A stretch of 64,000 bases of DNA, taken from Spirodela intermedia (taxonomy: Eukaryota; Streptophyta; Magnoliopsida; Alismatales; Araceae). The stretch covers positions 3,134,035-3,198,034 of the forward strand of contig LR746272.1 in assembly GCA_902729315.2 (NCBI GenBank). The letters are read 5' to 3'. The translations under genes were made by a program, and so were the position numbers. The notes beneath the pieces were generated by a model that worked only from the letters and a program-made list of their open reading frames with translations, was not told the DNA's origin and did no database searches. Shown here piece by piece: positions 22,441-36,949 of the stretch (its first letter is position 1; the number at the start of each line of letters is the position of its first letter).

Positions 22441-23022
22441 GGCTTTGTCCTCCAATCGCCACCATCCGGTTGAGGGGCAGCCCCAACCTTGCGTAGGTCA
22501 ACGGAGGAGGATAAAGGCGTGTCTTGCTGGGCCTCAACAACATCGCCTGGAGACCCAACTTTTGGGTCTCTCTTCTTGACTTCTTGGGAGACTACGTTGA
22601 CCGGACCCAGGCTTTGGAACTCGACGTGTAGGGAGACATCATAGGAGGTCATCGAATGATGAAGACCAATAAACAATGGACACGTAAACTCGGGCATCTC
22701 CACCGTCCATAGGGAGACGTATATGGATGGGCCAGTTAGTCGCGGTTACGAAGCGGCTTCCCGGAAGTTGACTCCGAGAGAGCCCCCCCCACACGGCCGA
22801 ATGGACCTGCCTGGAGAAACGGTCGAGCTCCGGTGAAATGTCGAGAGGAGAAGGCCAGGAGCAGGTGCCTTCTTCTCGCAGATTTCTTCGGTCCGTGCGT
22901 GTATAATCTTCCCTCTGATCTCGTTTTGAGTTCCGCATAGGGGAAGCCCGACCAGATCGGTCGCGGTTTTCCGCCGCGATCGTGTCTACGAGAGCCGCCG
23001 CCGGCTGAACTGTGGACAGGGG

Positions 23023-26000
23023 ATGCGTTTGATGGCTTCCTCTGCTGCTCCCCACGTCGGTGGCAGGGTCGGGGCAAGGTGGAGATGGACGAAGCTACTG
23101 CCCCTCCTAGTGGCGATGGTGGTGGTAGGTGAGATCTGCTTCCTTGGCCGGCTGGACGTAGCCAAGAACGCTGCTATAGTCCAAAGCTGGACTACCTCCT
23201 ACATCGCTTCCTTACCAATGCCCTCTTCCAAGAGGTCCGATGTCGGCAAGGAGGAAGAAAACTGTAGGGAATGGTTGGAAAGAATGGATGCGGTCCAGTA
23301 CAAGAGAGATTTTCGGGTGGAACCCGTTCTGGTCTCTGACGCTGAGCAGGTTGGTATTTCTCCCTCACCATTGAACTTGTTCATCGTCCGTGGCAATTAT
23401 CCTATAACTTGCATGCGCCAGGCAGAGAAGAAAATAAGAAATAAGAAACTTAGGATCGGAGGACAAATCTCTTCCCCTATGAAATGCCTACCTTTTAGGT
23501 GCCCGTTGGACGCCAATTTCTCTTCTTTTCTGGCAGGGCGTCTCTGTAGAATCTCTTTTGTTCATTTTACTAGTGAGTGATAATAAAACGGTGACTATTA
23601 TCTTCTGTGGGGTACTGAACTTTATAAGAAGTACCAAGTTCCGATTCCTGAGGATGTACCAAGTTCCTCATCTGTCGTTGATCTAATTTTAATCATGTAA
23701 TTGCCAATGATCCTTTTTTGCTTGTGGTAATTACGTATGCAAACTTGGCTGAGGTTGCTTCTGCGGTTCCGTATCACTGTCTCGGATAATAATAGGGATT
23801 AGTAACAGAGGATTAACTTTCATTTCCAGTTTGTGTCTTGTGTATTGACATGCTGTGGGATAGGCGCCCTTATATGGGGGAAAGTCGTTGTCTAGTTATC
23901 CTTTCTTGTTGGTAACAGATGGGTTTTTGTTCTCTTATGGACGTTTTCGTAATGTTCCCTTTAAAGCTTTAATTAAGGGGACTCTTTTTTGGTTTAATTT
24001 TTGATTTCTTTTTTTTAGGTATTCTGTCATAATAGGTGATAGGTGGGACTACTCCACATTTTCTATTAAAAAAAATATCAAAGGAGGGCACTAGATGTTA
24101 TGACAATTCGTTGGGAAATGCTTCAAGCTTGGGTGTATGACATTCTATTTTTTCATCGAAAGGAGCATGCAGATATGTAATAAAATTCCAACTTTTGATT
24201 CAGAAGAATTAAATCAGATTAATGTTTAATATGTGCCAAATTTTTGGTATCATTATCAAATTTTTGGTTGCCAAATTCCAACTTTTGACATCATTCTTGC
24301 TTTGGTCTTGCGTTATTGGCTTTATTACAAATACACTTGATTGAAAATAAATTTCCTTTTAACACTAATACTGAATTGGATCTATAATTTTAACCTTCCC
24401 ATTCGTCATGAAAAACAGTAAACTAATAAGATCTGATAGAGCTAAGAATCAAGATGAATACCATTTATATGAGTCTTTCAAGGGCATGTTTTAGGAGAGT
24501 TTATCCGGTAAGATCATTAACAGATGCCTTCGCAGTATAGAGCCCCTTTATTACACGCTTTATTTTCATATGGGAAACTGTGCCTAAAAGAAACAGAGAT
24601 GAGCATCCTTTTTCATTGCTAGCACAAAGTATTCGTGCCTTGAAATGCTTTCAGTTATGCTCATGTATTTCTTAAGTGGTGAAACCTTTGCTGCATGACA
24701 TTATAACTTAAGCAATTATTGGGGGGGGGGTTTCTTAAGGATATTCACAAGTATCAGCACAGTTATGAAATTAGTATTTTAATTTTATTGCAGTTTATGT
24801 TTTTGGAAGGGCTATGGAGATAAATAATGCCTTGTATTTCAGGATTGGAGTTCATGTTCTGTAGGCTGTAAGTTTGGAAAACAATCTGACAGGAAGTCTG
24901 ATGCTACATTTGGTATTTCTCATGATCCATTGACATTCAGTGTCCACCGATCCATGGAATCATCACACTATTATTTGGAAAATAATCTTGAAAATGCACG
25001 ACGGTGGGTAAGCATACTTTGAATTTTTTATGCTTTTAGTATGCAGGCCTCACAATTTTGCCTTGCAAACTTTCAGATTTTCATCTGAACAGAATTGATT
25101 CCCTGAACACTGAAATTTTTTGGGTACCCATGCATGAGGTATAAACTGATGATGGATAATTATAAAAACCATTGGTTTAATGAATAGCTTCACAAAATGA
25201 ATCTTCGTGTTGTAGTTAAAAAAGTTCCTGTAGAAGAAATCAAAAATTATATTTAATAGATTTAGAGCAAAGATGCTAATTGTGCTCTGTGTTAAAGCCA
25301 CACCACGTAGTTCGTGTAAAAGAGATATCATGACTACCAAATGTGTATGACGTCTTGAATTTGGAGCTGCAATCTTCTTCTTGATATTTAATAATATTAA
25401 AATAAATGGACTATGTTTTTTTTGAAAAGGTTGGTACCTTGGAATCCTAAAATAATAAAGAAGTATGCACAATTATGTGATGTTTTACCTGTCAAACTCC
25501 TGCCAATTGATGTAGCCTTGCACTGTCATTGTGTTTAGGCTAAAACTGAAGACCTATCTATCCCCGAGTAATATAGAGTGAATGTTATTCCGGATAATCA
25601 CTGTAGCACCAAAACGCTAACATCCTGTTGTAAAATGTCCATCATGGAGATCATTCAATTTATGTTGAAGGGATCATCTACAGAAAATCTGATCAATTGT
25701 CAATGATGTCTTATGATCGTTTAACTTCTAAAATTTGTTTTAGTTTTTCCCTTCTAGATGGGCCATAGTGATGTTTATGGGAAAAAACCACCGTTCTGGA
25801 TATTGATTTGTATGATAGAAGTTAGTCCGTCCATCACACCTGAATGGATATCTCTAAGCTTTTTTCAGGTTACTTTGATGAGTCCATTATTTATCAACAG
25901 ATGATCAAAACATTCATGTTTCAAAGCACATAATATGTATTTACTCTTCATTGATTGACTGGACTTTTCAGTCTGTCCTACGTGGGAAACCTATTTAATA

Positions 26001-29000
26001 GAAATTTATATGAAAAATAATTTGATTTTTTTCACATAGGCGTCCTTGACAGTCCTTTTCTTGGAATGTATGACTGATACAGCAGAATGCTTTGATTAAC
26101 ATAAACTTTTCACTTTTTCCTTAAACTGCCTACCGAACCCACTGATCTTCCTAAAAAGTCTTGGTTTCCCATTCCTAAGCTGAAGGAACGACCGTGATTA
26201 GCAAATCGTGATAAGTTTCCGTCACATGGATTAAAGGGAGGCCTCTGCAACTAGCGTAGATGTTTCAATTAGAACATTTATGGTATTATTTTCTTTTAGC
26301 AATCTCAGCTCTGGGGATTTTATTTTCGTGTTGTTCTCCTACTCATATGATTACAATGGCTTTATTGGAAGGGTCATGCTTATTTACCTCAATAAATTTT
26401 AATTCTTACCCTAGCTGACTTTATCATAATTAAGTTTTAACCCCAACTTTATGCAGAGGGAACATATGACAAACTCATTCATGGAATTTGGAGTTGTAGT
26501 GGGTAGCTGAATCTATTGATTTGCCAACTTGATCCGGTCCAGGGAAAAGCTCAATTTAGTTATTAAATGAAAAAAAAACTGTAGCAGTTTATAAGTGTAT
26601 ACATTAATACATTAAGTGAAAGGCCAAAACCAAAATAAATATGTAATGATGCTTTAAGTGAATTTCGCATTATTATTTCAAAACCAGCCTTCTTGGTGCC
26701 CCTAAAATCTTGATCAGGGGCCCTCTGTCATTTTTGGAGCGGATGGAGCAGTAGGGGGCTTGTCTAGTGGGCGTTCTATGGAAATGATAAAGTATTTTTT
26801 GTTCTTCTTTATATTTTCTTGCTTTCAGAATGCAGACAAATATCCAAACGAGTATCTACTGCTGCCTTGGAGAGTGCAGATTGTACTTATTCTATTGAAA
26901 ATTTGACCTTTCTACCCACTGTTAGAAATTTCTGACTTCAATAATGGGTTCTGATGGTTTAATCTTTGGGAGGAAGTTCTAGATGTTTAGTAGGAAATTC
27001 AGCACATTTATGACTTATCATATGAGCAATCTGTTTTTCCCTTAAGCTTTGTTAAACAGTTCCCCAGGTTTCGAATGAGTATTGCCCCATGCCATCACAT
27101 AGTGAAATTAGAAAATCTGATCTGCAGGCATACTAAGTCCAATTATCACATCTTTACTTGAATTCAGGTGGAATAAAAGGTTACTTTTCTTAAACATATC
27201 CAGCTCATTGGTGGTGGCCATTCTATAAGTGGCCCTGAAGCCTGTGTATGGCCCCTCTGCAGTGGGGATAAGCTGCTGGTGAATATTGAGGACAGTGCTG
27301 GCTTCCTTCAATAAGAAATAGGACGCTATTAACATTGAATGCTGTCTATAGAGGAAATTATTATCCTCCAGGAACTCAAACTACCAGTGTATGGCCCCCA
27401 TTCAGAAGGTATCGACTCCCATTTTCTCTCAAAGCCACGGGTTTGAGAGTTTCCTCACATGGCCCGTGAGAGGGAGCTACCCATGATGTTCCTTAAGGTC
27501 ACAAACTCTCTCTCTCAGATATTATAGTTGTGGATAGTCTGTGTAATGTACCAGGAAGACCAGCAACCTCAATGAGGCCTAAAATAGGCCATTCTTATGA
27601 AAGAAACTTAATGAAAGAGACTCCTCTTAAAGATTTAAGTTGTGTATCCGAGGTTAAATTAAAATCTCAAGAATTGAAGTCAAATAGAGTCTTCTAGTTT
27701 TCGAAAGTTAGGTGATCCTGTTTCCACTGGGCTAATTAAAAAAATTGGGAGACTTGGAGACCTTTCCTAAGTGTCTCTTAGGTGACTTATTGTAGCAGTA
27801 CCAATGAAAATTTCTGGACACTAGTAGAAGTGCTAACAATGGGGAATTATAGAGAGTCCGTGAAACTCTTTTGCAGAATTCTGTCTGGTTTTCAAAATTG
27901 TCAAGTGATCATAGTTTGTCTCCCTCTCTAACTGATTGCTACTCGTCTTCTAAGTCTTCCCCCTGCCACTAGATCTGGCTGCTGCCATCCAACTCATGGT
28001 TGTCCACGTCCGTTTGTCAGAATTTTCTCCATTTTTGAGTCTCCTTTTGTCGTTGAGGATCTTCTGCGTCTTCATTTGGTCGTATCATATTCTTGTTCCG
28101 TGCCTTCGTTTTGCATTGACCTTGGTTTCCATAATCTGTTCCTTCTGACCTCTTTCTCATGTGTTCTTCTTCTGTTCTTAGGTCTTCTAGTTACATCAGT
28201 TTTTTTGCAGATATTTGAGAGGTTCTCATAGTCTACGTGGTAGTTGCAGAACTTCGTGGTGCTCTTCAAGTTTTCATACTCAGTAGATGGCCATTTTACC
28301 TTGTTTAGGGAAACCCTTCTGGTCTAAGTCCTTCACAAAGCTTATCATGATATCTTTCATATGGATTCCTATGGATAGGCAAATTCCTGCATTGATCTCC
28401 ATAAATTGAAATAACTTTAGATTAATAATTTATTTTGTCAGATATCTATTTTATAGTAATACTGCTATTGTTTACCTTACCATTGAAGGCCTACCTCTTG
28501 TTCTCTCTGTCAATGTTATGTCAACAGTTACTGCTTTCCTACAGGCAATCTAGTTCATGCAGTTCCTCTATAGTTGAACCTGGAAATCCTTGTGGATTCG
28601 GTGTTGCAAATTCTCTGTCTATACACTGCTAATCGTTTTATTTTGTTGTTTGTCAGTGTGTGCTGCATGATATTGAACACTTCTCTTTGCCAACCGATTA
28701 TAACTTTGCAATGATGTGAGCTTCAGTGTCCAGACACAATGAAAAAAATGAATGCATTTCAGACTTTGTTTTCAGATGTATATCGAACTTTATAGTTAAC
28801 ATCTATAAATTTAATGCATAATTTTGATATAAATATATTTTGGAGATATACTTTGATAACACATCTAGTTGGAAACTGATCAACTTTTCTTGCGTTTTGT
28901 TTCACAGGAAAGGCTATGGGATTGTGATGACCACTAGTCTCTTGTCGGATGTGCCTGTTGGTTATTTTTCATGGGCTGAATATGATTTAATGGCGCCTCT

Positions 29001-32000
29001 TCAACCAAAACCAGAAGATGCATTTGCTGCTGCTTTTATATCTAATTGTGGAGCCCGTAATTTCCGCTTGCAGGCCCTTGAATTGCTCGAAAAGTCAAAT
29101 ATTAAGATAGATTCTTATGGTGCTTGTCATCGCAACCGAGATGGTAAAGGTATATTGGAATATTATTGCATCACTTGTAGTTGGTTTATGGATTTTTTAG
29201 TCTTATTTCTTGGCAGGGTATTTGCCGAGCATAAATACGAACATTAAAGCATACCTACGTCATTAATATGACAAATCATATGGATCACACGTCCTTGGAT
29301 AAGGTGTCGTGTATAACGTGCATAACCGATATTTATGTTAGTTGTTGCTGCTACTTTCATGCATTAAACTGTTGTTCAAAGTTTATTGGGCAGAATGCAA
29401 TTGTCTGTTGCCTGATAAGATGGATGTAATATTTTTTGGAAATGTTGTCTCAAGAAATAAGTTCTGAGAGCTCCAGAACTGGTGTAGTTGGATTTTTGGT
29501 GCAGATTCTCGTAAGTATGTTCTGAAAAAGCTTGATGATGCATGTTCTGTTTAAGCCTTCAAGACATTAAGGACACTCTCGTGGGATTTTTTATGCATTT
29601 TTGATATTTTGAATTTCAGATTCAGCAAAGTGTGCCAGGTGAGCTGTGATGTATTTTGTTCCTGGTATAGTTATGACGTTGCGAGAATGAGCCAAACTTT
29701 TGAGGGTGGGCGTTGGTGATAGTAGCACAGAAATTTCTTGGCGTATGTCCTGTCGGTGCACACTTGTTAAGTTCGTGTGGATGCAGTATATTTGGGATCT
29801 ACAGAGCATGAGTTTCTATAGTAGTTTGGGAAATTGTCTTGCAGTTCATTTGCACTTCTATGCTAGTAGAATTAAGGCCTGCATTTTAGTTGAGTATAGG
29901 TGTTACATGACCCTTTTTGATAAGACATTAAGAGGTCAGATTTCCATCTTGTGGAGGCTGAGAATTAGATAGCACTTGTTATGGAGAGCATATAAACCGG
30001 AGAAATTCTCGCTGGAGTCAAACTCGAGTATTCTCTGCATGTAGGTTAATAAGTAGGCTCTAAATAAGGTAGTATTTTACCTGAAATCATGGATTGAACT
30101 TTTTTAAATATGATCTATGTGAGCATTTCATATTTCTGTAATGAGACAAAAGGCACTACGTTGATATAAATATCCATATCAAATGGTAGATGTCCTGTCA
30201 TATTTATTTATTTTAATTTTCTCCATCCCTTTACCTTTTTTTTAACATCTTTTATCTAACAGTGGACAAGGTACAAACTTTGAAGCGCTATAAGTTCAGT
30301 TTAGCTTTTGAAAATTCGAATGAAGATGACTATGTCACTGAGAAGTACTTTCAATCACTTGTTGCTGGTAAGTTGGGTCTGATTTTCTTTACAGGAGCTA
30401 AATTATCTTTATCAATAGTGTTTTATTATGGGGTTCGTTTTTCTGCCTGATATTCAGATTTCTTAAAATATGGTCTTTGGTTGAAATTTTGAACTGGTTT
30501 GTACATCTTATAACTATATTCACTTTTCTACGATTCTTATTGAACACTACTTCCGTTTTAATGTACTTTCAGGAGCAATTCCTGTTGTCGTTGGTGCTCC
30601 CAACATTCAAGATTTCGCGCCATCTCCTGGTTCAATTTTACACATCAGGGAGCTGAAGGATGTTGATTTAATTGCTGCGAGAATGAAATTTCTTGCTGCA
30701 AATCCGGAAGCATATAACCAGTCACTGAGGTTTATTTCCCATCTCATTCGTATATCACTGGTTAGAGATGATGGTCAATCAAATAAACTCAGCACACAGC
30801 AAAAAATGAACTGCCTTCCAGAAGGGGTTTTCTAAAATCTTGCTGCTCCCATTGCCTTCCATAGGTGTATCAGTTCAAGTATCTTATGCACAAAAGTTCA
30901 ATTCCAATTCCAAGATTGTAGTGAATTGGAATTGAAATGTTCATGATTTGTTGAATTTCATTACGACTTGAGTAGACATTTTTTGATGACTTAGTTGAGA
31001 TTCTTGGAATTCGTCCCGTTGCTTTCGAGGTTGAGTCTAATTATGTAAGCTATACTCATGCTAAGTCCTCATGATACTATAAATAATAATGTAGAGTTTT
31101 TGTCTTTTACAATACCACAAATGGCTCTCATCCATTGGTTTAATGGTACATTAACTGGCGCTTCTTAGGCTTATTTAGTTGGTATGATGTTTGAAAGTGA
31201 AATTTCCCGTTAAGATTTTCTAGGGAGGAGATTTTTCACTGGCTAAGCAGGACTAGGTAGGTTACTGCATTATTCAATGGTGACGATAGGGGGATCTGTT
31301 GAAATTATAAGTGACTTTTTAAGTGAGACTACTTACAACATTGCTCATTTGACATATTAAGAACAAGTGAAGTTTGACATGCGACCCCTAAATTTATAGG
31401 TTGGGGGTTGTTGACCTTTGCTTGTGACCCAGTGAGATTTAAATGACGATTATGGCAGTGTTGATTCGAGATATATGTAGACTATGAAGGGTGCTAACCC
31501 TAATTTTCTTGGTTAAGAATTAGAAACATTTTCTTGTGGTCTAGCATCATGGAGGTCGTCAATTTTCTTCAAAGATGATGAATAGTGCGGTGGAGGTTCA
31601 AGGAAAGTCTAGCCGAAGACTTGAAAGAAACGGATCAGTCAGATGGTAGAAAAGGAGCTAAGATGTAACCTAATGCTCCGATCTCATGAGATTAAATAGT
31701 GCTGAAGGGACAAGAGACGGCAACAGTTTTTTCTTGAGTTTCCTGAAATGTAATTCCTTCTAGGGGTGAAACAGAACTGGAATGGAGGGAAAATTTCCCC
31801 TAGTCTGTTACAACGAATACAAAAGTTATCATATACGTTGAACTGTTGATGTATTTTATTGATTCAAAACATGGCCAATTTCGCTCCTTGTGCATCGGAG
31901 TATGGAGTTTGTTATGGTATCATGTAATTCCTTGATCGACTTGTGCGACCACTTAGTTCTTGGAATGCTGTATAAAAATAGTTTTTCATTATTATTCTTG

Positions 32001-33797
32001 TTTATGATCTTTCCATTTGAGTTATTTGGCCAGAACGACTTCCAGTTAATAAAGGAAGTCAGTTTGCTTAGAATAATGAAGATCGGATGCTGGTGTCGGT
32101 GGTTGGGGAGATGGCAGTATACTCTTTTGAACGGATAGGGGACGAGAAGTGGATGGCTGTGGTGTAGTAGCTAGGCATGGCTATTGTGATTATTAAGGCC
32201 TAGAATCAAAACTCTTGTTGCAAATGATATTTCTTTATATCCGTCTTCTGCTGGTGCCTTTGTCCATGCTTGTAGCGTTTTTTATTATTTATCTGCTCTC
32301 AGATATTTTCTGTCATTGCGTAAAATACTTGGGCTAATCTGTAGGAGCTACGTCAGTTATTTTATGGAAGACAATCCTCTGCTTTCTAACTTACTAACGA
32401 AGGTTGACACTTCACCAACACAGAGGTTGACATAGGGTTCTTCGTTGACTGGCATACGCTGTCATTCTGTGGGAGTTTCCAAGATCCCCGAACCTGTTCT
32501 CAATTGATCGAGTGTGGTGCTGTTATTGCTTGTTAATACAAAAGTAAGCTGTATGGCAAACCTAGAGCAGATCAGATATTCAGTTTTCCTTAAAACAGAA
32601 TGAAGATTTCAATATTGTGATTTTTCTCGATTGCATAAGAACAGTGGCTCTTTAGGGAAGTCACTGGTGAATAATGTCACTCTGTTTCCGCTGTTCCCAA
32701 ACCGCTGTTCCAAGGAAAGCTGAATAAAGATGAAGAGAAGCCTCCAGAGGGCTTATCTTGCTGAACACTTTGACAGATTCGTTTGGTATTTTCTTCCCTG
32801 ATTTTGGGAAAGATGGCAATCTCATTTGAAATTGAAAATCGAGGTTTGTTTTTCCAGAGAGATAATATACTGCAATCATGAACCGTTGCTTTCGAACTTC
32901 CCCAGATCCTACAAAAGGTTTTAGTAGATTTAGGGTATCTAAAACTGAAGATCGTTGAAAGAATGGGGTTATGAGTCAGGCCTCTCTGCAAAAACACTTC
33001 TGTTCTTCTGGATCTTGTACGCATCTATCAGACAGGATTACTCTTATAAGCTAGACAAACTTCTTCTTTCTGCTTTCCGGGTCGTCGAATGATGCGTTCG
33101 GCTATCTAAAAGGATGTGTCTTTCAGGTGGAAGTTCGTGGGCCCTTCTGCTTCCTTCAAGGCCCTCGTGGACATGGCAGCAGTGCACTCTTCTTGCCGTC
33201 TCTGCGTTCACATTGCAACGAAGATCCGAGAGAAGGAAGAGCTGAGCCCCGATTTCAAGAGGCGCCCATGCAAGTGCACCCGCAAGGGGGCTACTCTGTA
33301 TCACTTATATGCCAGGGAAAGAGGAACGTTTGACATGGAATCGATCTTCCTTCGGTATGCGCCGCGAGTTCCTTCTGTTCTGGGCCCGTCACAGCCTTTT
33401 TATCGGAGATATTCTTTCTGAATGGTTTTGATGATCCTACACATTTCTCTTGATCCTTTCCCATTCAACTCTCCAAGTCGTCTTAATCCATCTCAGTTCA
33501 AACGCTCCTGCTGATCTTGGTTTCTCTTGTGATGGTGACAGATCGGATAATCTGACCTTGGAATCATTGGAGTCAGCAGTCCTCGAGAAATTTGGGTCAC
33601 TCAAGTACGTGCCCATCTGGAAGAAGGAGAGGCCAGAGAGTCTGAAGGGAGGAAGGGAGCTGGTGGTTTACAGAATCTATCCGGTGGGCATCACCCAGAG
33701 AGAAGCGCTGTACTCGTTCCGGTTCAAGACAGATGATGAGCTCAGAAGACACGTCGAAACGAACCCCTGCGCAAAGCTCGAGGTTATCTTTGTCTGA
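23023..33797 (+). CDS. Core alpha-1,3-fucosyltransferase (GT10, FucTA/FUT11-FUT12 type), seven exons
   Basis: This Golgi type II membrane enzyme transfers fucose from GDP-fucose to the innermost GlcNAc of N-glycans (plant core alpha-1,3-fucose). Exons are 23023-23349, 24843-25003, 28908-29149, 30263-30367, 30573-30729, 33127-33354 and 33542-33797, giving 491 aa; all phases agree. A single membrane anchor ([19 protein letters not shown]) spans about residues 24-42. The GT10 donor-site block [20 protein letters not shown] is at about 252-271. Other conserved blocks are [51 protein letters not shown] and the C-terminal [11 protein letters not shown]. Met4 (23032) is an alternative start. Length is near Arabidopsis FUT11 (about 500 aa). 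Intron 2 (3.9 kb) and intron 5 (2.4 kb) carry no recognised gene. Exon 2 has two competing donors four bases apart. Confidence 0.95.
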
Positions 33798-36700
33798 CGA
33801 TGGGAGTGGATTGGGTTGGGTTGGGTTGGGTTGGGGGGAGGATTCAGCCGTGGCTGTTTATCTTTTCGTTCCAAGTTTGGACCAGAGAAAAGCTCAAATT
33901 TTTGCAGTGTTGAGGTATGTACGGCTTCGCGCGGTTTTTGATGGGATAATCTTGGCTTTCATGCTTCTCTCTTTATTCGAGTGAGAAGTGGTCAACCTGC
34001 AATGAAGAAGGAAATCGGTAGTTCTCTTCTGTTTTTGAGGTGCCTGCCCTGGAATACTTCTTCTCTGTGAGTAAGATTAATGCATGGGACGGTGGAGTCA
34101 AAGGAGAAAAGGCTCATACTGTGACCTGCATGGGTGCCTGAGGGAACGCCACCGGGCCTGATAACTGCTGGTTAGATGTTAAGTAATGGCCTTCAAAGTA
34201 TGCACTGTGGAAGCAACGATGGAGCTGCAGATGTTACAGTAGATTGCCAATATGCATGAAACCTCGTCTCTTCTCTCTCCCCCTCCCTCCCTCTTCATAG
34301 ATTCATTTCCCTCTCGACGTTTTAGAGTGAAACCATTATGTGATGTTATAAATGTGTTAACCTTTTTTGTCGACATTCTCATACCATTTAGGGTTGAGAA
34401 GTTCTTTAAACCCTACGTTTAAAAACTATGGTCTTAGTCGAAACCTTATAGAAAAGGGTGGAGAAGCTGAATAGATTCACGTACATAATCTTTTGGGTTT
34501 TTGGAAAAAGTTAAGGCTTGTGCTTTAGTATTTATTTCATATATATGTGGACTCGCTTGGCAACAATTTTTGATATGCCTTGTTGGAATAGTAAACCGTT
34601 GTACGACTTTTCAGTGACATAACAATAAAGTTCTATCATAAAATCACACTTAATGGACAAGGTTAAATGATAACTATTTACTATTAGTTAAACTTTAAGA
34701 GAAAAAGTGCCTAAAACTATTGCTTGGTAATGAAAGCGAGGGATATCCTGGTCTTTGAATGCTAAAAGTAATTTAAATTGAAAATAGGTCTGTTGTTACT
34801 TGTATTACGTTGACTATTAGATTGTAGAATATTAAATTTCTTGTAACGTAGTGATAAGTTCAAAGGCAAAATAAAAAATATCACGTTGATATGATAATTT
34901 ATACATTTTAAGTATTAAATATCTCAAAATACCTATCTTATTGGAATTATTATAAATATTAAATAGTTTTATGTTATTTTATTTTGAGGTATCACCAACA
35001 GTCATTAGTGGACCACTCTAGCAAATCACCTACTTTTTAATTTATCTTAGCTAACACTATAGCTTAAGAGGGTTGTAACTAGGATTACTTTGTATTTCTT
35101 TTTCTTACACCCATTGAAAAAGAGCAATAAATATTTAAAAAATAATTTATAATTGGCTGGTCAATTAATTTCAGGCATATTCCACACTCTAAGGAAAAAT
35201 TCTGATTTCATCAACTTACAAGTAAAATAGCGTCAACTAGCCTCCATGGTATATCCAAGAGTTAGAGAGCCTTTATTCTAGGTACTGTGGCTCTAGTTAC
35301 CAACTGTTTAAGATATCAAGCCTCAACGAGCCTCTGGGTTTAGTTTCGCGGTTTCAGCAAGCTTTAAATGAAGTTAAGAACAATGTACCATTTTTACAAT
35401 CAACCTGTAGCTTCCTTTGCTTGAAAACTTTACGTTGTCTTGAATAAGCATCTGATGTATGATGTATAAATTGAATGCTTGAACACCATTGATTTTCTCT
35501 CTTTTCGTACTCAGGGATGAAGATCAAGGACTCGTAACTCGTTGGAGGAAGAAGTTGGGTTGGAAACTCTCTCTCTCTCTCTCTCTCTGTGCTTTTTCCT
35601 TCTATTTCGTTCAAATCCTAATTTGGGCTGAAACATCCCTTTTATATTCAGCATATTGGGTGACCAACGGCTAGATAACGGTTCATTTTGGGTGACGTCC
35701 GCACTACAATTGCAAAATAATTCTTTAATTTTGTAAACATCATAATAATTCAAAATATTAGAATTTTGGCACGATGTTAGTTGCATCGTATTCTTCTTCC
35801 AATTAAGTTTCCATCTAGTACTCGCATGTCTATAGTATGGTACCCACTTGCATTCAAAAATCATTTTAATCATATAGATTACGAATATGAACCATTTATC
35901 CTTTGTTTAATTAAATCAAGCTGGTATGAATGAGGAGTATGAATGTTATATGATTTAGATAGATCATTTTAATCGTATAGAATATGAATATTAGACCAAG
36001 TGAATTCCAGTTGATTTAGTTATCTGATTTAATTTTTAGAAATTTACGCTTTGTGGGTAACATAAAATTATCATCTTGATATTTGTTATAATACCCTTTG
36101 TCATTGTCAAAACAATTAAGTTTCTCAAAACCAAGACTACCATTGGTTTCAGCTGGGAAAACACTATATACCCAAGACTTGAATTCCCAACTAGAAACAT
36201 GTGGTTTCCCCCGCCACACGTCCGCCACCAAAAGAAGCAAAAAATCTCTTCCTTCTGAAGCCTAGTGAGAGGCAATATGCTAAATACGGATTATTGACTT
36301 GAGAGCAGAGCATGATATTCATGATATAGACATGTGAGTGCGGACAGCCGTGAGCGCATCATCCTTGTTCGGGTGCCATCTTATCTTCCCACACATGTGG
36401 CGAATGGTCAGCCACTATCGAACAGATTTTCCGGATCTATGTTCACCAGTCCCAACTGGACACAGCTGAAAATGGAGTGGCACCCGTTCTTATGCGGAAA
36501 ATCTTGAGCCAGATGTTGATGCAGCCAGGTCGTCTTTTACCCACAAAGATTCTTGGGTTCAGCCTAACTACACGCGGCACGAAGAGATTCGTCTAGATCT
36601 CTGCTTTTTTCGCAGTCTATGGGGCATATATCAGGATTCGATTTCGCCTTCTTACGTTGAAACAGATAAATCTAAAACCTGTACCAGTTCACGTGGTTGA

Positions 36701-36940
36701 TCCTCGATCTACTGATGGCATATGCTGCCTTCGACCAAGAGTCTTGTCGTCCAGATACCTCGCGGTAGGAATTTGATCCGATGGATGCAAAAAGGAGGGG
36801 GAATATTAACCTTAAACATGAGCGAACAATCCATAATCTGCATGTTCTACCTCATATAGCTATATATAAGATATTATTATTTCATTCGTTACTTCAATCA
36901 GGAGCCTGATGATTGTTGATATGCCGTGAGTCACTGGTGA
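33798..36940. other. AT-rich spacer downstream of fucosyltransferase
   Basis: The first few hundred bases are probably 3' untranslated region and begin with a GGGTT repeat. A (TC)n run lies at about 35568-35588. No gene, RNA gene or transposon domain could be supported. Confidence 0.6.
33813..33838 (+). repeat. (GGGTT)n tract just after fucosyltransferase stop (quadruplex-capable)
   Basis: Five G-runs (33813, 33818, 33823, 33828 and 33833-33838), each separated by TT, begin 15 nt after the stop codon. Four or more GGG runs with two-base loops fit the standard G-quadruplex pattern on the sense strand, so an RNA quadruplex in the 3' untranslated region is possible. Confidence 0.85.
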
Positions 36941-36949
36941 AGCCGAGGA

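Noticed and set aside
22639-23077. Minus frames near the fucosyltransferase start
   Set aside because: They are antisense to the leader and first exon, with no recognisable domain.
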